Positions 37,638 to 46,074 of a stretch of DNA of 64,000 nt are shown piece after piece. Within the stretch, counting starts at the first letter, position 1. Each line of letters opens with the position of its first letter. The stretch covers positions 1,302,001 through 1,366,000 of the forward strand of contig NC_015635.1 in NCBI RefSeq assembly GCF_000270245.1, given 5' to 3'. Below the pieces are notes generated by a model. That model was given only the letters and a program-made list of their open reading frames with translations, was not told where the DNA came from and did no database searches. The translations under genes and the position numbers were made by a program. Source of the DNA: Microlunatus phosphovorus NM-1. Its GTDB lineage: Bacteria > Actinomycetota > Actinomycetes > Propionibacteriales > Propionibacteriaceae.

Positions 37638-40600
37638 ATGTCGTCGTCAGCGACCCCTGTCCGCGTACGCCGAGGCACCCTTGCCGCGGCGTTCTCCTTG
37701 TCGTGCGTGCTGTTGTCATGCCTGCTGCTCCTCGGACCGAGTCCGACAGCAGCGGCCAAGCCGCCGGCCGTGCCATCGGTGACCCTGCCGGGCGAGCTCA
37801 GCGCCAAGGGAACCTACATCGTCACCCTGGTGGATGCGCCGATCGCCGCGTATGCCGGTGAGGTCCCCGGCTATCGGGCCACCAAGCCGGACAAGGGGGA
37901 CCGGGTCGACGTGGCCAGCAGCGACGCCAAGCGCTACCGCTCCTACCTGCGGAAGCGACAGGACACCGTTGCAGCCCGCGTCGGCGCGAAGCCCCGGGAA
38001 CGGCATGAGGTCGGGCTCGCCGGCTTCACCTCGACGATGACCGGCCAGCAAGCCGCGCGGCTGGCGCGTACCGAGGGCGTCCTGTCTGTCACCAAGGACA
38101 CCCTGCGGCACGTTCCCGACGCTCGCAAGTCGACCGATTTCCTGGGCCTGTCAGGGAGCCGGGGCGTGTGGTCCAAGCTGGGCGGTCCGCAGAAGTCCGG
38201 GCGCGGGGTGGTCGTCGGCGTCCTCGACTCCGGCGTCTGGCCGGAGAGCGCGTCGTTCGCCGGCGCACCGCTGCAGCAGGCTGCCGGACAGCGCAAGCAG
38301 CTCTCCGCACAGCATGCGAAACAGGTCAAGAAGACCGACCAGCAGTTCGTGCCGAAGCTCTCCGGCGACGTCATCACCATGGTCAAGTCCGATGGCGGTA
38401 CCTTCACCGGCACCTGCGAGTCCGGCGAGGAGTTCTCCCCGGCCAACTGCAACACCAAACTGATCGGCGCCCGGTCTTTCGGCGAGACCTGGCTGAACGC
38501 GGTACCGGCCGATCAGCGCGCCGACTACGTCTCTCCGCGTGATGGGGAAGGGCACGGCAGTCATACGGCTTCGATCGCCGCCGGCAACCACAACGTGGAG
38601 GCCTCGGCCGACGGCCATGACTACGGCGCCATCTCGGGCGTGGCGCCCGCTGCCAAGATCGCCGTCTACAAGGTGCTGTGGCAGGCGAAGGACGCCACCC
38701 GGACCGGCGCGTACGACACCGATGTGCTGGATGCGGTCGATGCCGCCATCACCGACGGTGTCGACGTGATCAACTACTCGATCTCGACCAACGACAATCC
38801 GGTGTCCCCGGTCCAGGTGGCTTTCCTCGCGGCTGCCTCAGCCGGCATCTTCGTGGCGGCCGCCGCGGGCAACTCCGGTCCGGATGCCTCGACAGTGCAA
38901 AGCGTCGCACCGTGGGTGACCACGGTGGGCGCCCACACGATCGCGCCCTACTACGGCACCGTCACCTTGGGCAACGAGAACGCGTACCTGGGCGTCTCCT
39001 CCACCGTCGATCAGCCGGTCGGCCCGGCCCCGCTGATCAACGGATCGGCGGCGGCGGCCAACGGCAAGACCGCTGACGAGGCCGGGGTCTGCACCCCCGA
39101 CAGCCTCGACCCCTACCGGGTGGCCGGGAAGGTCGTCATCTGTGATCGAGGCGGACCCGGGCGGCCGGTCAAGTCCGCCGAGGTGAAGCGGGCCGGCGGC
39201 ATCGGCATGGTGCTGACCAATCCCACGACCAACACCCTCGACGCGGATCTGCACTCGGTGCCGACCGTGCACGTGAACCCGCCCGCCTCGGCAGCCATCA
39301 AGGAGTACGCGGCCAAGGGCGACGCGACGGTGACCCTCACGCAGGGGAACCAGACCTCCGACACCATCGCGTACCCCCAGATCGCCACCTTCTCCGGCCG
39401 CGGGCCGGCGCTGCTGACCGGTGGCGACACCCTCAAACCTGACCTGGTCGCCCCTGGAGTGTCCATCCTTGGTGCGGTCGCGCCGAGCAGCAACGGCGGG
39501 CAGAGCTTCGCGTTCAGGTCCGGCACGTCGCAGGCCGCCCCGCAGGTCGCCGGGCTGGCGGCCTTGATGTACGGCGCCGGCGTGCACCCGGACTGGTCGC
39601 CGATGCAGGTCAAATCAGCGCTGATGACCACCGCCAAGGACCTGCAGGATGCCAAGGGCCGACGTGTCACCGACCCATTCGCCCAAGGTGCGGGCCGGGT
39701 CGATCCGACGGCGATGCTGAAGCCCGGCCTGGTGTTTCCGGCCGGCCTCGTCGACTGGTTCGGCTATCTCGAGGGACTCGGCGTGAACACCGACTCGGGG
39801 CTGACAGCCATCGACCCGAGCGACTACAACGCACCGTCGATCGCGATCGGGCGACTGGCCGGCAGCCAGACCGTGACCCGAAAGGTGACCGCCGTGCAGG
39901 CTGGTCGCTATCGAGCCTCGGTCAGCGCGTCAGGGCTGCGCGTACGTGTCAGCCCCACGGTGCTCAAGCTGCGGAAGGGCGAGACCAAGAAGGTCACGAT
40001 CACCATCACCCGAACGAAGGCCAAACTGGACGAGGCCAGCAGTGGATTCGTGACCTGGAAGGGAGAGCATGCCCGGGTTCGGATCCCGTTGGTCGTGACC
40101 CCACGGGACCTGGACGCGCCCGCTCAGCTCACTGGCTCCAGCGCCGCGAACAAGCTCCGCTATTCCGTGCGGCCGGGCCTGTCGGGCCGGTTCACCGCGA
40201 CCGGCACCGGACTGTCTGCCGGAGACCCGATCACTCCGATGCAGCCGATACCGGAGGGCGCGAACGAGCAATACCCGGTCGAGGTGCCGGCCGACACGAA
40301 GGTGGCACGTTTCACCGCGCGGGCTGCGAGCGCCCAGGCCAAGCTCAATCTCTATGTCTTCCAGATCCTGCCCGACGACTCCTACACTCTGGTGGCTCGG
40401 TCGTCGGCGCCTGCGGCGAATCAATCGCTGGTCTTGGTCAAGCCGGCCGCCGGCATCTATGTGGCCGCGGTGGAGAACGCCGGCAATGCGCCGGGCACGC
40501 CGTCAACCATGTTCGAGTACCGCACCGGACTGGCCGTGCCGGGCAGCGGACTCGGTGATTTCACCGTCTCGCCGGCGAGCAGGACCGTCGTCGCCGGGCA

Positions 40601-40706
40601 GCCACACCGGCTGACTGCTCGTTGGTCGGGGCTCAGCGCCGAGGTGCCGTACGTCGGCTGGGTCGAGTACCCCAACGGCACCGGCACGGTGATCACCCTC
40701 AACTGA
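37638..40706 (+). CDS. Secreted subtilisin-like serine protease (S8) with PA domain
   Basis: A 1022-residue preproprotease. Residues 1-40 are a signal peptide (LAAAFSLSCVLLSCLLLLG...TAAA), 55-165 an I9-type propeptide (KGTYIVTLVDAPIAAY ... GVLSVTKD). The catalytic triad is Asp197 (GVLDSGVWPES), His306 (GHGSHTASIAAG) and Ser631 (SGTSQAAPQVAGLAAL). A PA domain lies between (about 470-560, GKVVICDRGGPGRPVKSAEVKRAGGIGMV), and the last 300 residues are Fn3-like beta domains. It resembles cucumisin/Vpr-type subtilases. ATG 37638 has GAAGGAAC upstream; the frame is open much further but overlaps the divergent inhibitor. The neighbouring SSI-like lipoprotein is its likely regulator. Confidence 0.93.
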   Translation: MSSSATPVRVRRGTLAAAFSLSCVLLSCLLLLGPSPTAAAKPPAVPSVTLPGELSAKGTYIVTLVDAPIAAYAGEVPGYRATKPDKGDRVDVASSDAKRYRSYLRKRQDTVAARVGAKPRERHEVGLAGFTSTMTGQQAARLARTEGVLSVTKDTLRHVPDARKSTDFLGLSGSRGVWSKLGGPQKSGRGVVVGVLDSGVWPESASFAGAPLQQAAGQRKQLSAQHAKQVKKTDQQFVPKLSGDVITMVKSDGGTFTGTCESGEEFSPANCNTKLIGARSFGETWLNAVPADQRADYVSPRDGEGHGSHTASIAAGNHNVEASADGHDYGAISGVAPAAKIAVYKVLWQAKDATRTGAYDTDVLDAVDAAITDGVDVINYSISTNDNPVSPVQVAFLAAASAGIFVAAAAGNSGPDASTVQSVAPWVTTVGAHTIAPYYGTVTLGNENAYLGVSSTVDQPVGPAPLINGSAAAANGKTADEAGVCTPDSLDPYRVAGKVVICDRGGPGRPVKSAEVKRAGGIGMVLTNPTTNTLDADLHSVPTVHVNPPASAAIKEYAAKGDATVTLTQGNQTSDTIAYPQIATFSGRGPALLTGGDTLKPDLVAPGVSILGAVAPSSNGGQSFAFRSGTSQAAPQVAGLAALMYGAGVHPDWSPMQVKSALMTTAKDLQDAKGRRVTDPFAQGAGRVDPTAMLKPGLVFPAGLVDWFGYLEGLGVNTDSGLTAIDPSDYNAPSIAIGRLAGSQTVTRKVTAVQAGRYRASVSASGLRVRVSPTVLKLRKGETKKVTITITRTKAKLDEASSGFVTWKGEHARVRIPLVVTPRDLDAPAQLTGSSAANKLRYSVRPGLSGRFTATGTGLSAGDPITPMQPIPEGANEQYPVEVPADTKVARFTARAASAQAKLNLYVFQILPDDSYTLVARSSAPAANQSLVLVKPAAGIYVAAVENAGNAPGTPSTMFEYRTGLAVPGSGLGDFTVSPASRTVVAGQPHRLTARWSGLSAEVPYVGWVEYPNGTGTVITLN

Positions 40707-40717
40707 GGAGCTGGCAC

Positions 40718-40723
40718 TAGGCT
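40718..40723 (+). promoter_or_regulatory. TAnnnT -10 box of a probable leaderless mRNA (chorismate mutase)
   Basis: TAGGCT lies 8 nt before ATG 40732. Confidence 0.5.
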
Positions 40724-40731
40724 GCACCGAC

Positions 40732-41058
40732 ATGGACGACCGGGCAGCTGACCAGCCACTGGATCCGCAGGTGCAGACCGAACTGCTGCGTCTGCGGGAC
40801 AGCATCGACAACATGGATGCGGCGTTGATCCACCTGCTGGCGGAGCGGTTCAAGGTCACCCAGCAGGTGGGAGAGCTCAAGGCGAGGCACGGTCTCGCGC
40901 CCGCGGACCCGGCCCGAGAGGCCCGGCAGATCGCTCGGCTGCGCACCCTGGCCGGGGAGGCGAAGCTGGACCCCGAATTCGCCGAGAAGTTCCTCAACTT
41001 CGTCGTCGCCGAGGTGGTTCGCCACCACCAGACCCTGCAGCGCTCCTCTCTTGCCTGA
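40732..41058 (+). CDS. Chorismate mutase, AroQ type
   Basis: A 108-residue all-helical chorismate mutase converting chorismate to prephenate for Phe/Tyr synthesis. Active-site elements are LRDSIDNMDAALIHLLAERFKVTQQVGELKAR with the catalytic Arg and Lys, followed by DPAREARQIARL and the C-terminal helix FLNFVVAEVVRHHQTLQ. It has no export signal, so it is the cytoplasmic form. The gene stands alone with its own leaderless-type promoter; aldehyde dehydrogenase follows 19 nt later but also has its own box. Confidence 0.93.
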   Translation: MDDRAADQPLDPQVQTELLRLRDSIDNMDAALIHLLAERFKVTQQVGELKARHGLAPADPAREARQIARLRTLAGEAKLDPEFAEKFLNFVVAEVVRHHQTLQRSSLA

Positions 41059-41065
41059 CTGCTCC

Positions 41066-41071
41066 TACCCT
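41066..41071 (+). promoter_or_regulatory. TAnnnT -10 box of a probable leaderless mRNA (aldehyde dehydrogenase)
   Basis: TACCCT lies 6 nt before ATG 41078, inside the gap after chorismate mutase. Confidence 0.55.
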
Positions 41072-41077
41072 GGGGAT

Positions 41078-42661
41078 ATGACGACGCTCGATGGCCGGAC
41101 CCGGTTGGCAACCGTGGAAACGCCGGACGCGGTGCCGTGGGACGGTCCACGGCTGGCCGCGCAGCTCGCGGCGACCGGTCCGAGCAGACAGTGGCGCTCG
41201 GCGTACGACGAGGACCTGGCCACCGAACTGCCCACTTCCACCCCCAGTGATGTCGCCGCGGCGGCGGACCGCGCTCGAACTGCTCAGCAGGAGTGGGCAG
41301 CCCGCCCACTCGACGAGCGCAGACGGGTCTTGCTCGACTTCCATGACGCGGTGCTCGATCAACGGGACCGATTGGCCGACCTGCTGCAGTACGAAGGTGG
41401 CAAGGCCCGGCTGGTCGCGATCGAGGAAGTCCTGCATCTCGCGCTGACCGCCCGCTATTACGCGCGGACGGCGCGGGAGGTGCTGCACCACCAACGCCGC
41501 AGCGGCATCTTCCCGCTGCTCACCCGGATCGATCAGCACTATCTGCCCCGCGGACTGGTCGGCATCATCGCTCCCTGGAATTATCCGCTCAGCCCCACCA
41601 TCTCCGACGGGCTGGCAGCCCTGGTGGCGGGCAATGCGCTGCTGCTCAAGCCCGACCTGCAGACCCCGTACGTGGCTCTCGCTGCCGTCGACCTGCTCCG
41701 GCAGGCGGGGATGCCGGCCGAGCTGTGGCAGGTGGTCCACGGTGCGGGCGAGCGGGTGGGGGCCGAGCTGATCGGCCAGGTCGACTACCTCTGCTTCACC
41801 GGGTCGACCGCGACCGGCCGGATCGTCGCCAGACAGTGCGCTGATCGGCTGATCGGCTGCTCACTCGAACTGGGCGGCAAGAACCCGCTGCTGGTCCTCG
41901 ACGATGCCGACATCGAGCAGACCGCTGCGGGTGCGGTGCGGGCCAGCTTCAGCAACGCCGGACAGCTGTGCGTCTCTGCCGAACGGATCTTCGTGGCCGA
42001 CCGGCTGCAGCGCGAGTTCACCGACGCGTTCCTCGCCAAGACCCGCGCCGTCCGGCTGGGCCGGTCGCTGGACTTCGAGTACGAGATGGGCAGCCTGATC
42101 AGTGCCGACCAGCTGGCGCGGGTGGAGTCCCACGTCGCCGACGCGCGGGCCAAGGGCGCTCGGGTGCTCACCGGGGGACGGCGGCGCCCCGATCTCGGCC
42201 CGCTGTTCTATGAGCCGACGGTGCTGGCCGGAGTCACCGCAGAGATGGCCTGCTATGCCGAGGAGACGTTCGGACCGGTGGTCAGCATCTATCCGGTCCG
42301 CGACGAGACGGAGGCAGTCCGGCGCGCCAACGACTCGGCGTACGGACTGAACGCCAGCGTGTGGACCGGCGACCCGGTCCGTGGCCGTCGGGTCGCGGCG
42401 CAGCTGCGATGCGGGACGGTGAACGTCAACGAAGCATACGCGGCCACCTTCGGCAGCATCGACGCGCCCATGGGTGGCATGAAGAACTCAGGGTTGGGCC
42501 GTCGGCAGGGGCCGGAAGGGCTGCTGCGGTTCGTCCAGCCACAGGTGGTCGGCACCCAGTCGCTGCTCCCGATCGCCCCCAGCCATGGACTGTCTCCGCA
42601 GACGTTCGCCTCCGGTCTGACGGTCGCGCTCCGAGTCCTGAAGTCGCTTGGCCGAGCCTGA
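41078..42661 (+). CDS. Aldehyde dehydrogenase, probably succinate-semialdehyde type
   Basis: A 527-residue NAD(P)-dependent aldehyde dehydrogenase. The core is complete: IIAPWNYPLSPTISDGLAAL (cofactor site Asn), FTGSTATGRIVARQ, LELGGKNPLLVLDDADIE with the general-base Glu, SNAGQLCVSAERIFV with catalytic Cys, and ETFGPVVSIYPV. The sequence most resembles actinobacterial succinate-semialdehyde dehydrogenase (GabD2-type), so oxidation of succinate semialdehyde to succinate is likely but not certain. About 40 extra residues precede the catalytic fold. ATG 41078 agrees with the leaderless box. Confidence 0.87.
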   Translation: MTTLDGRTRLATVETPDAVPWDGPRLAAQLAATGPSRQWRSAYDEDLATELPTSTPSDVAAAADRARTAQQEWAARPLDERRRVLLDFHDAVLDQRDRLADLLQYEGGKARLVAIEEVLHLALTARYYARTAREVLHHQRRSGIFPLLTRIDQHYLPRGLVGIIAPWNYPLSPTISDGLAALVAGNALLLKPDLQTPYVALAAVDLLRQAGMPAELWQVVHGAGERVGAELIGQVDYLCFTGSTATGRIVARQCADRLIGCSLELGGKNPLLVLDDADIEQTAAGAVRASFSNAGQLCVSAERIFVADRLQREFTDAFLAKTRAVRLGRSLDFEYEMGSLISADQLARVESHVADARAKGARVLTGGRRRPDLGPLFYEPTVLAGVTAEMACYAEETFGPVVSIYPVRDETEAVRRANDSAYGLNASVWTGDPVRGRRVAAQLRCGTVNVNEAYAATFGSIDAPMGGMKNSGLGRRQGPEGLLRFVQPQVVGTQSLLPIAPSHGLSPQTFASGLTVALRVLKSLGRA

Positions 42662-42780
42662 CGGAGCTCTCGCCTTGGGCAGCATTCCCGCCGAGAGTTT
42701 GGTCAAATGGGGATCGGCAGTAACACTGCTTAGGCGTTCTATGTTCGGGCGCGGTCACCACCGGGAGGGTTCACAGCGCA

Positions 42781-44565
42781 ATGCCACATCATCGATCACG
42801 GCCACATCGTCGATCGAGTCGCTGGTTGGCCGTGTTGGCCGCGGTGGCCATTTCGCTGGCAGCACCCCTGCCGATCCTGACCTCCGACGTCGCCGCAGCC
42901 GAGGCCACCGACCCGCTGCAAGCCGCGGTCGAGACCTACCTGGCCAAGAACAGCGGTGTGACGTTGGGCGACTGTCCGACCGTCGGGGATGTCGGTTCTC
43001 GGTGCGCAACGATCGCAGTCCCGAAGGACTGGCAGAACCCAGGCAAGGGCGATCTGCAAGTCGCGATCGCCTATCTGAGGTCCGATGACCCGAACGCGCA
43101 GCTGCTGACCACCAACCCAGGTGGCCCCGGAGTGGCCGGCCGCTATCTGACCGAGCAGCTGAGCTGGACCAAGCCCCAGGTGGCGCAGCAGTACGACCTG
43201 CTCGGCTTCGATCCCCGCGGCTATGGTGCCAGCACCCGGGTGCGGTGTCTGACGACCACGGCGAAGTACAACAAGCTGCCGAAGGTCGCCGACCGTCGGG
43301 TCCGCAACAAGGCGACCCACAAGGTGGAGGTGGCCGAGGCCAAGCTGTTCGGCGAGGCCTGCGGCGGTGATCCGAATGCGCGCTACATCAACACCCAGCA
43401 GACCGTCTGGGACCTCGACTTCCTCCGCCAGCTGATGGCCCAGTACGCCGGCAAGACCTACGATCAGCTGAACTACGTCGGCTACTCCTACGGCACCTGG
43501 CTGGGCGCCTGGTATGCCGACACCTTCCCGAGTCGCGTCGGGAAGTTCATCCTCGACTCCAACATGGACTGGACGTCGTCGATGTATGCCAACCAGACCC
43601 TCGACCCCAAGGCTTTCCAGCGGCGCCGGGACAAGATGCTGTTCCCCTACCTGGCGCGGCACCACTCGGAGTTCGGGCTGGGCAAGAGCGCCAGTGCGGT
43701 GAAGAAGAAGTACGAGGCGACGCGCAAGAAGCTCGCTGCGCAGGCGAAGAAGGACCTGAAGAAGGGCAAGACACCGGCCATCGGTCCGGAGGACCTGGAC
43801 TACACCGTGTCGGCCTACATCGAGCTGGACTCCGGATTCGAGCCGGCCGGCGCGGTGATCGAGGCTGCCGTCTATCTGGCGAAGCATCCGTCGTCCTCGA
43901 AGGCGCGCAAGACCGTCGCCAAGCGGGTCAAGGGACCGATGACAGGGGCGCCGTTCTCCGTCCAGCGCTCCGCCAAGGCCGTGTCCGGATCGGCTCAGAA
44001 GGACATCTCCGTCGGTCTGGCCGGGGCGATCGTGCGCTGCAACGACAACGTCAACTCCAGCAACCTCACCGCCCTGCTGAAGCGAGCCGACGCGGATGCC
44101 AAGAAGTACCCGTTCCTCGGCTACCTCAACACCATTCCGCAGTGCGCCTACTGGAAGTACAAGCCGCAGACCCGCACCATCGACCTTGCCGGAGTCTCGA
44201 ACAAGATCTTGATGTTCCAGGGCGAGGGCGACCCGGCGACAGCGTACGAGGGTGCCCGGACCGCACATCGCCGGACAGCCGGCACAACCGTGCTGGTGAG
44301 CGTGGACAACGAGGGGCAGCACGGCCTCTACATCGACGGTCCGTCGAAGTGCGTCGATTCGCTCGGTGACAAGTTCTTGTTCACCGCCTGGAAGCCGACG
44401 ACCGACTCGACCTGCACCACCGGCCCGTTGCCGTTCGAGAAGAAGGTCTACCCGCTGGCGGGTCCGGTCTCCGGTGCCAGCTCCACGGTCAAGACAGCGG
44501 TCAAGGCCAAGAACTCCGCGGTCAAGGCTGTGCGAGCCGAGGTCGCCAAACGCGCGTTGAGCTGA
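42781..44565 (+). CDS. Secreted S33 alpha/beta-hydrolase peptidase (tripeptidyl aminopeptidase-like)
   Basis: A 594-residue exported hydrolase. The signal peptide ends near residue 40 (basic start [13 protein letters not shown], core LAVLAAVAISLAAPLP, AAAEA). The fold has TTNPGGPGVAGRYLTEQL (oxyanion HGGPG variant), QYDLLGFDPRGYGAST, the nucleophile elbow LNYVGYSYGTWLGAWYA, and a C-terminal TAP-like region with MFQGEGDPATAYEGA (Asp) and VDNEGQHGLYIDGPSKC (His). Two Cys pairs suggest disulfides. It probably trims peptides outside the cell, together with the nearby subtilase. A GGGAGGG sequence precedes ATG 42781. Confidence 0.9.
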   Translation: MPHHRSRPHRRSSRWLAVLAAVAISLAAPLPILTSDVAAAEATDPLQAAVETYLAKNSGVTLGDCPTVGDVGSRCATIAVPKDWQNPGKGDLQVAIAYLRSDDPNAQLLTTNPGGPGVAGRYLTEQLSWTKPQVAQQYDLLGFDPRGYGASTRVRCLTTTAKYNKLPKVADRRVRNKATHKVEVAEAKLFGEACGGDPNARYINTQQTVWDLDFLRQLMAQYAGKTYDQLNYVGYSYGTWLGAWYADTFPSRVGKFILDSNMDWTSSMYANQTLDPKAFQRRRDKMLFPYLARHHSEFGLGKSASAVKKKYEATRKKLAAQAKKDLKKGKTPAIGPEDLDYTVSAYIELDSGFEPAGAVIEAAVYLAKHPSSSKARKTVAKRVKGPMTGAPFSVQRSAKAVSGSAQKDISVGLAGAIVRCNDNVNSSNLTALLKRADADAKKYPFLGYLNTIPQCAYWKYKPQTRTIDLAGVSNKILMFQGEGDPATAYEGARTAHRRTAGTTVLVSVDNEGQHGLYIDGPSKCVDSLGDKFLFTAWKPTTDSTCTTGPLPFEKKVYPLAGPVSGASSTVKTAVKAKNSAVKAVRAEVAKRALS

Positions 44566-44587
44566 CCAGTTGGGAGCTGGGCGGCCT

Positions 44588-44593
44588 TAGCCT
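44588..44593 (+). promoter_or_regulatory. TAnnnT -10 box of a probable leaderless mRNA (GNAT)
   Basis: TAGCCT lies 7 nt before GTG 44601. Confidence 0.55.
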
Positions 44594-44600
44594 GGGTCGG

Positions 44601-45110
44601 GTGAGCGTGACCCTGCGTCCGGCGACGCGTGACGACGCCGAGGCCCTCGGTGCGTTGCACGTCGCGTCCTGGCGCTGGGCGTACGAGGGGCTGCTCCCGG
44701 CTGGCTACCTGGCTGGTCTGAGTGCCGCTGCACGCAGTGCGTGGTGGCGGCAGGCGCTCAGCGAGCCGTGGCCGGGTTCGGTGCTGGTCGCCGAGCTGGC
44801 CGAGGAGATCATCGGGTTCGTCACCGTCGGGCCGGGTATGCCCACCGAGCCGGGGACGGCGACGCTGTACGCGATCTATCTGCATCCTCGCCACACCGGC
44901 GCGGGAGTAGGCCATCTGCTGCATGAGGCTGGCCTGGAGGTGCTGCGGGAGCAGGGATATGCCGACGTCATCCTCTGGGTGCTGCGCACGAACCAACGGG
45001 CGATCGCGTTCTATGAACGACACGGCTGGTCGCGTGACGGCCGCGAGCAGCTGGATCACTCGGTGCCTGATGTAGAACTCGACGAGATCGGCATGCGGCG
45101 CAGGCTGTGA
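44601..45110 (+). CDS. GNAT-family N-acetyltransferase
   Basis: A 169-residue acetyltransferase. Strand/helix motifs are RPATRDDAEALGALHVASWRWAYEGLLPAGYL at the N-terminus, IYLHPRHTGAGVGHLLHEAGLEVL for acetyl-CoA binding and VLRTNQRAIAFYERHGWSRDG. The N-terminal WRWAYEGLLP segment is shared with GNATs that act on small molecules; substrate unknown. It is monocistronic and converges on the MmyB-like regulator gene. Confidence 0.88.
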   Translation: MSVTLRPATRDDAEALGALHVASWRWAYEGLLPAGYLAGLSAAARSAWWRQALSEPWPGSVLVAELAEEIIGFVTVGPGMPTEPGTATLYAIYLHPRHTGAGVGHLLHEAGLEVLREQGYADVILWVLRTNQRAIAFYERHGWSRDGREQLDHSVPDVELDEIGMRRRL

Positions 45111-45180
45111 CCGCGCGCGTCCCGGCCCAGTTCCAAACGTGCCTGAGCTAGGGCACCAGCCGCGCATCGCTCACGGTTGC

Positions 45181-45984
45181 TCACGACGGGCTCTCGATCG
45201 GCGTGTAGACGACCAGTTGAATGTCCGGCCGGTCGGAGGGCCGCAGCTGGTGCTGTTCGAAGACCAGCCGACCGGCCCGGGGATGATGGAAGATCCGCTC
45301 CCGGGACTGGAAGCCGCGGATGTCGTGGTCCTGCCAGCCGGCGCGGAACTCGGGACTGGTCTCGATGAGTCGGGCGATCAGGTCGAGGTAACGGGGATCG
45401 CCAAGACGCGGACCAGCCTCGGCTCGGAACTCGGCGAGGAAACGGCGGCTGGTGACCTCCCAGTCGTCCAGCAGGTCGCGTACGCCGGGGTCGGTGAAGA
45501 CGAGCCAGAGCAGATTGCGTTGCTCGGGCGAGGCACTCGCGACGTTGGGATAGAGCGCCTCGTAGGCTCGGTTCCAGCCGGTGATTCCCCAGTCCGGCGC
45601 GAGCGCATAGGCGGGATGCCCCGCCAAGGCATCGAGAAACCGCTGGACGTGCGCGGGCGCCGTTTGGACCGCTGATTCCGCTCCGGGAGGGGCCGGGACA
45701 AGGCCGGCGAGGCCAAGCAGGTAGTTGTGCTCGGGAACCGTCAGCCGCAAGCAGCGCGCGATCGCGTCCAGCACCTGACGTGACGGGTTGATGTCGCGTC
45801 CCTGCTCGAGCCAGGTGTACCAGGTCACGCTCACCCCGGAGAGGTAGGAGACCTCTTCGCGACGCAGCCCTTTCCTACGTCCACGGGTGCCGGGCGGGAG
45901 TCCGTAGTCGGCCCGGTCGACCTGTTCCCGGCGCGCACGCAGCAGCGCCCCGAGCTCTTTGCGTCTCTCCTGGTCGCTGGTCAC
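45181..45984 (-). CDS. MmyB-like helix-turn-helix transcriptional regulator
   Basis: A 267-residue regulator. Residues about 15-75 are an XRE-type HTH (LRARREQVDRADYGLPPGTRGRRKGLRREEVSYLSGVSVTWYTWLEQGRDINPSRQVLDAIARCL). The rest is the MmyB ligand-binding domain (NRAYEALYPNVASASPEQRNLLWLVFTDPGVRDLL; HHPRAGRLVFEQHQLRPSDRPDIQLVVYTP), a PAS-like fold reported to bind fatty acids in other members. These proteins usually repress a divergent neighbour, here ilvD. GTG 45984 is supported by TACGGT 6 nt upstream. The same frame continues open through ilvD antisense, which is a shadow. Confidence 0.9.
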   Translation of the reverse strand: MTSDQERRKELGALLRARREQVDRADYGLPPGTRGRRKGLRREEVSYLSGVSVTWYTWLEQGRDINPSRQVLDAIARCLRLTVPEHNYLLGLAGLVPAPPGAESAVQTAPAHVQRFLDALAGHPAYALAPDWGITGWNRAYEALYPNVASASPEQRNLLWLVFTDPGVRDLLDDWEVTSRRFLAEFRAEAGPRLGDPRYLDLIARLIETSPEFRAGWQDHDIRGFQSRERIFHHPRAGRLVFEQHQLRPSDRPDIQLVVYTPIESPS

Positions 45985-45990
45985 GCAGTG

Positions 45991-45996
45991 ACCGTA
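45991..45996 (-). promoter_or_regulatory. TAnnnT -10 box of a probable leaderless mRNA (MmyB-like regulator)
   Basis: On the minus strand TACGGT is followed by 6 nt and GTG 45984. Confidence 0.5.
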
Positions 45997-46005
45997 GCGC
46001 CTCGA

Positions 46006-46028
46006 CACTAGTGCTCTGACTACTAGTA
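46006..46028. promoter_or_regulatory. Candidate operator: paired palindromes between regulator and ilvD
   Basis: CACTAGTG (46006-46013) and TACTAGTA (46021-46028) are both perfect 8-bp palindromes with a shared ACTAGT core, centred 15 bp apart in the 90-bp divergent gap. This is the natural place for the MmyB-like protein to bind and control both genes. Confidence 0.55.
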
Positions 46029-46074
46029 CTGAGGCCGTCTTCCGGATCCGGGAGCGGACGGGCACGGTGGATGC

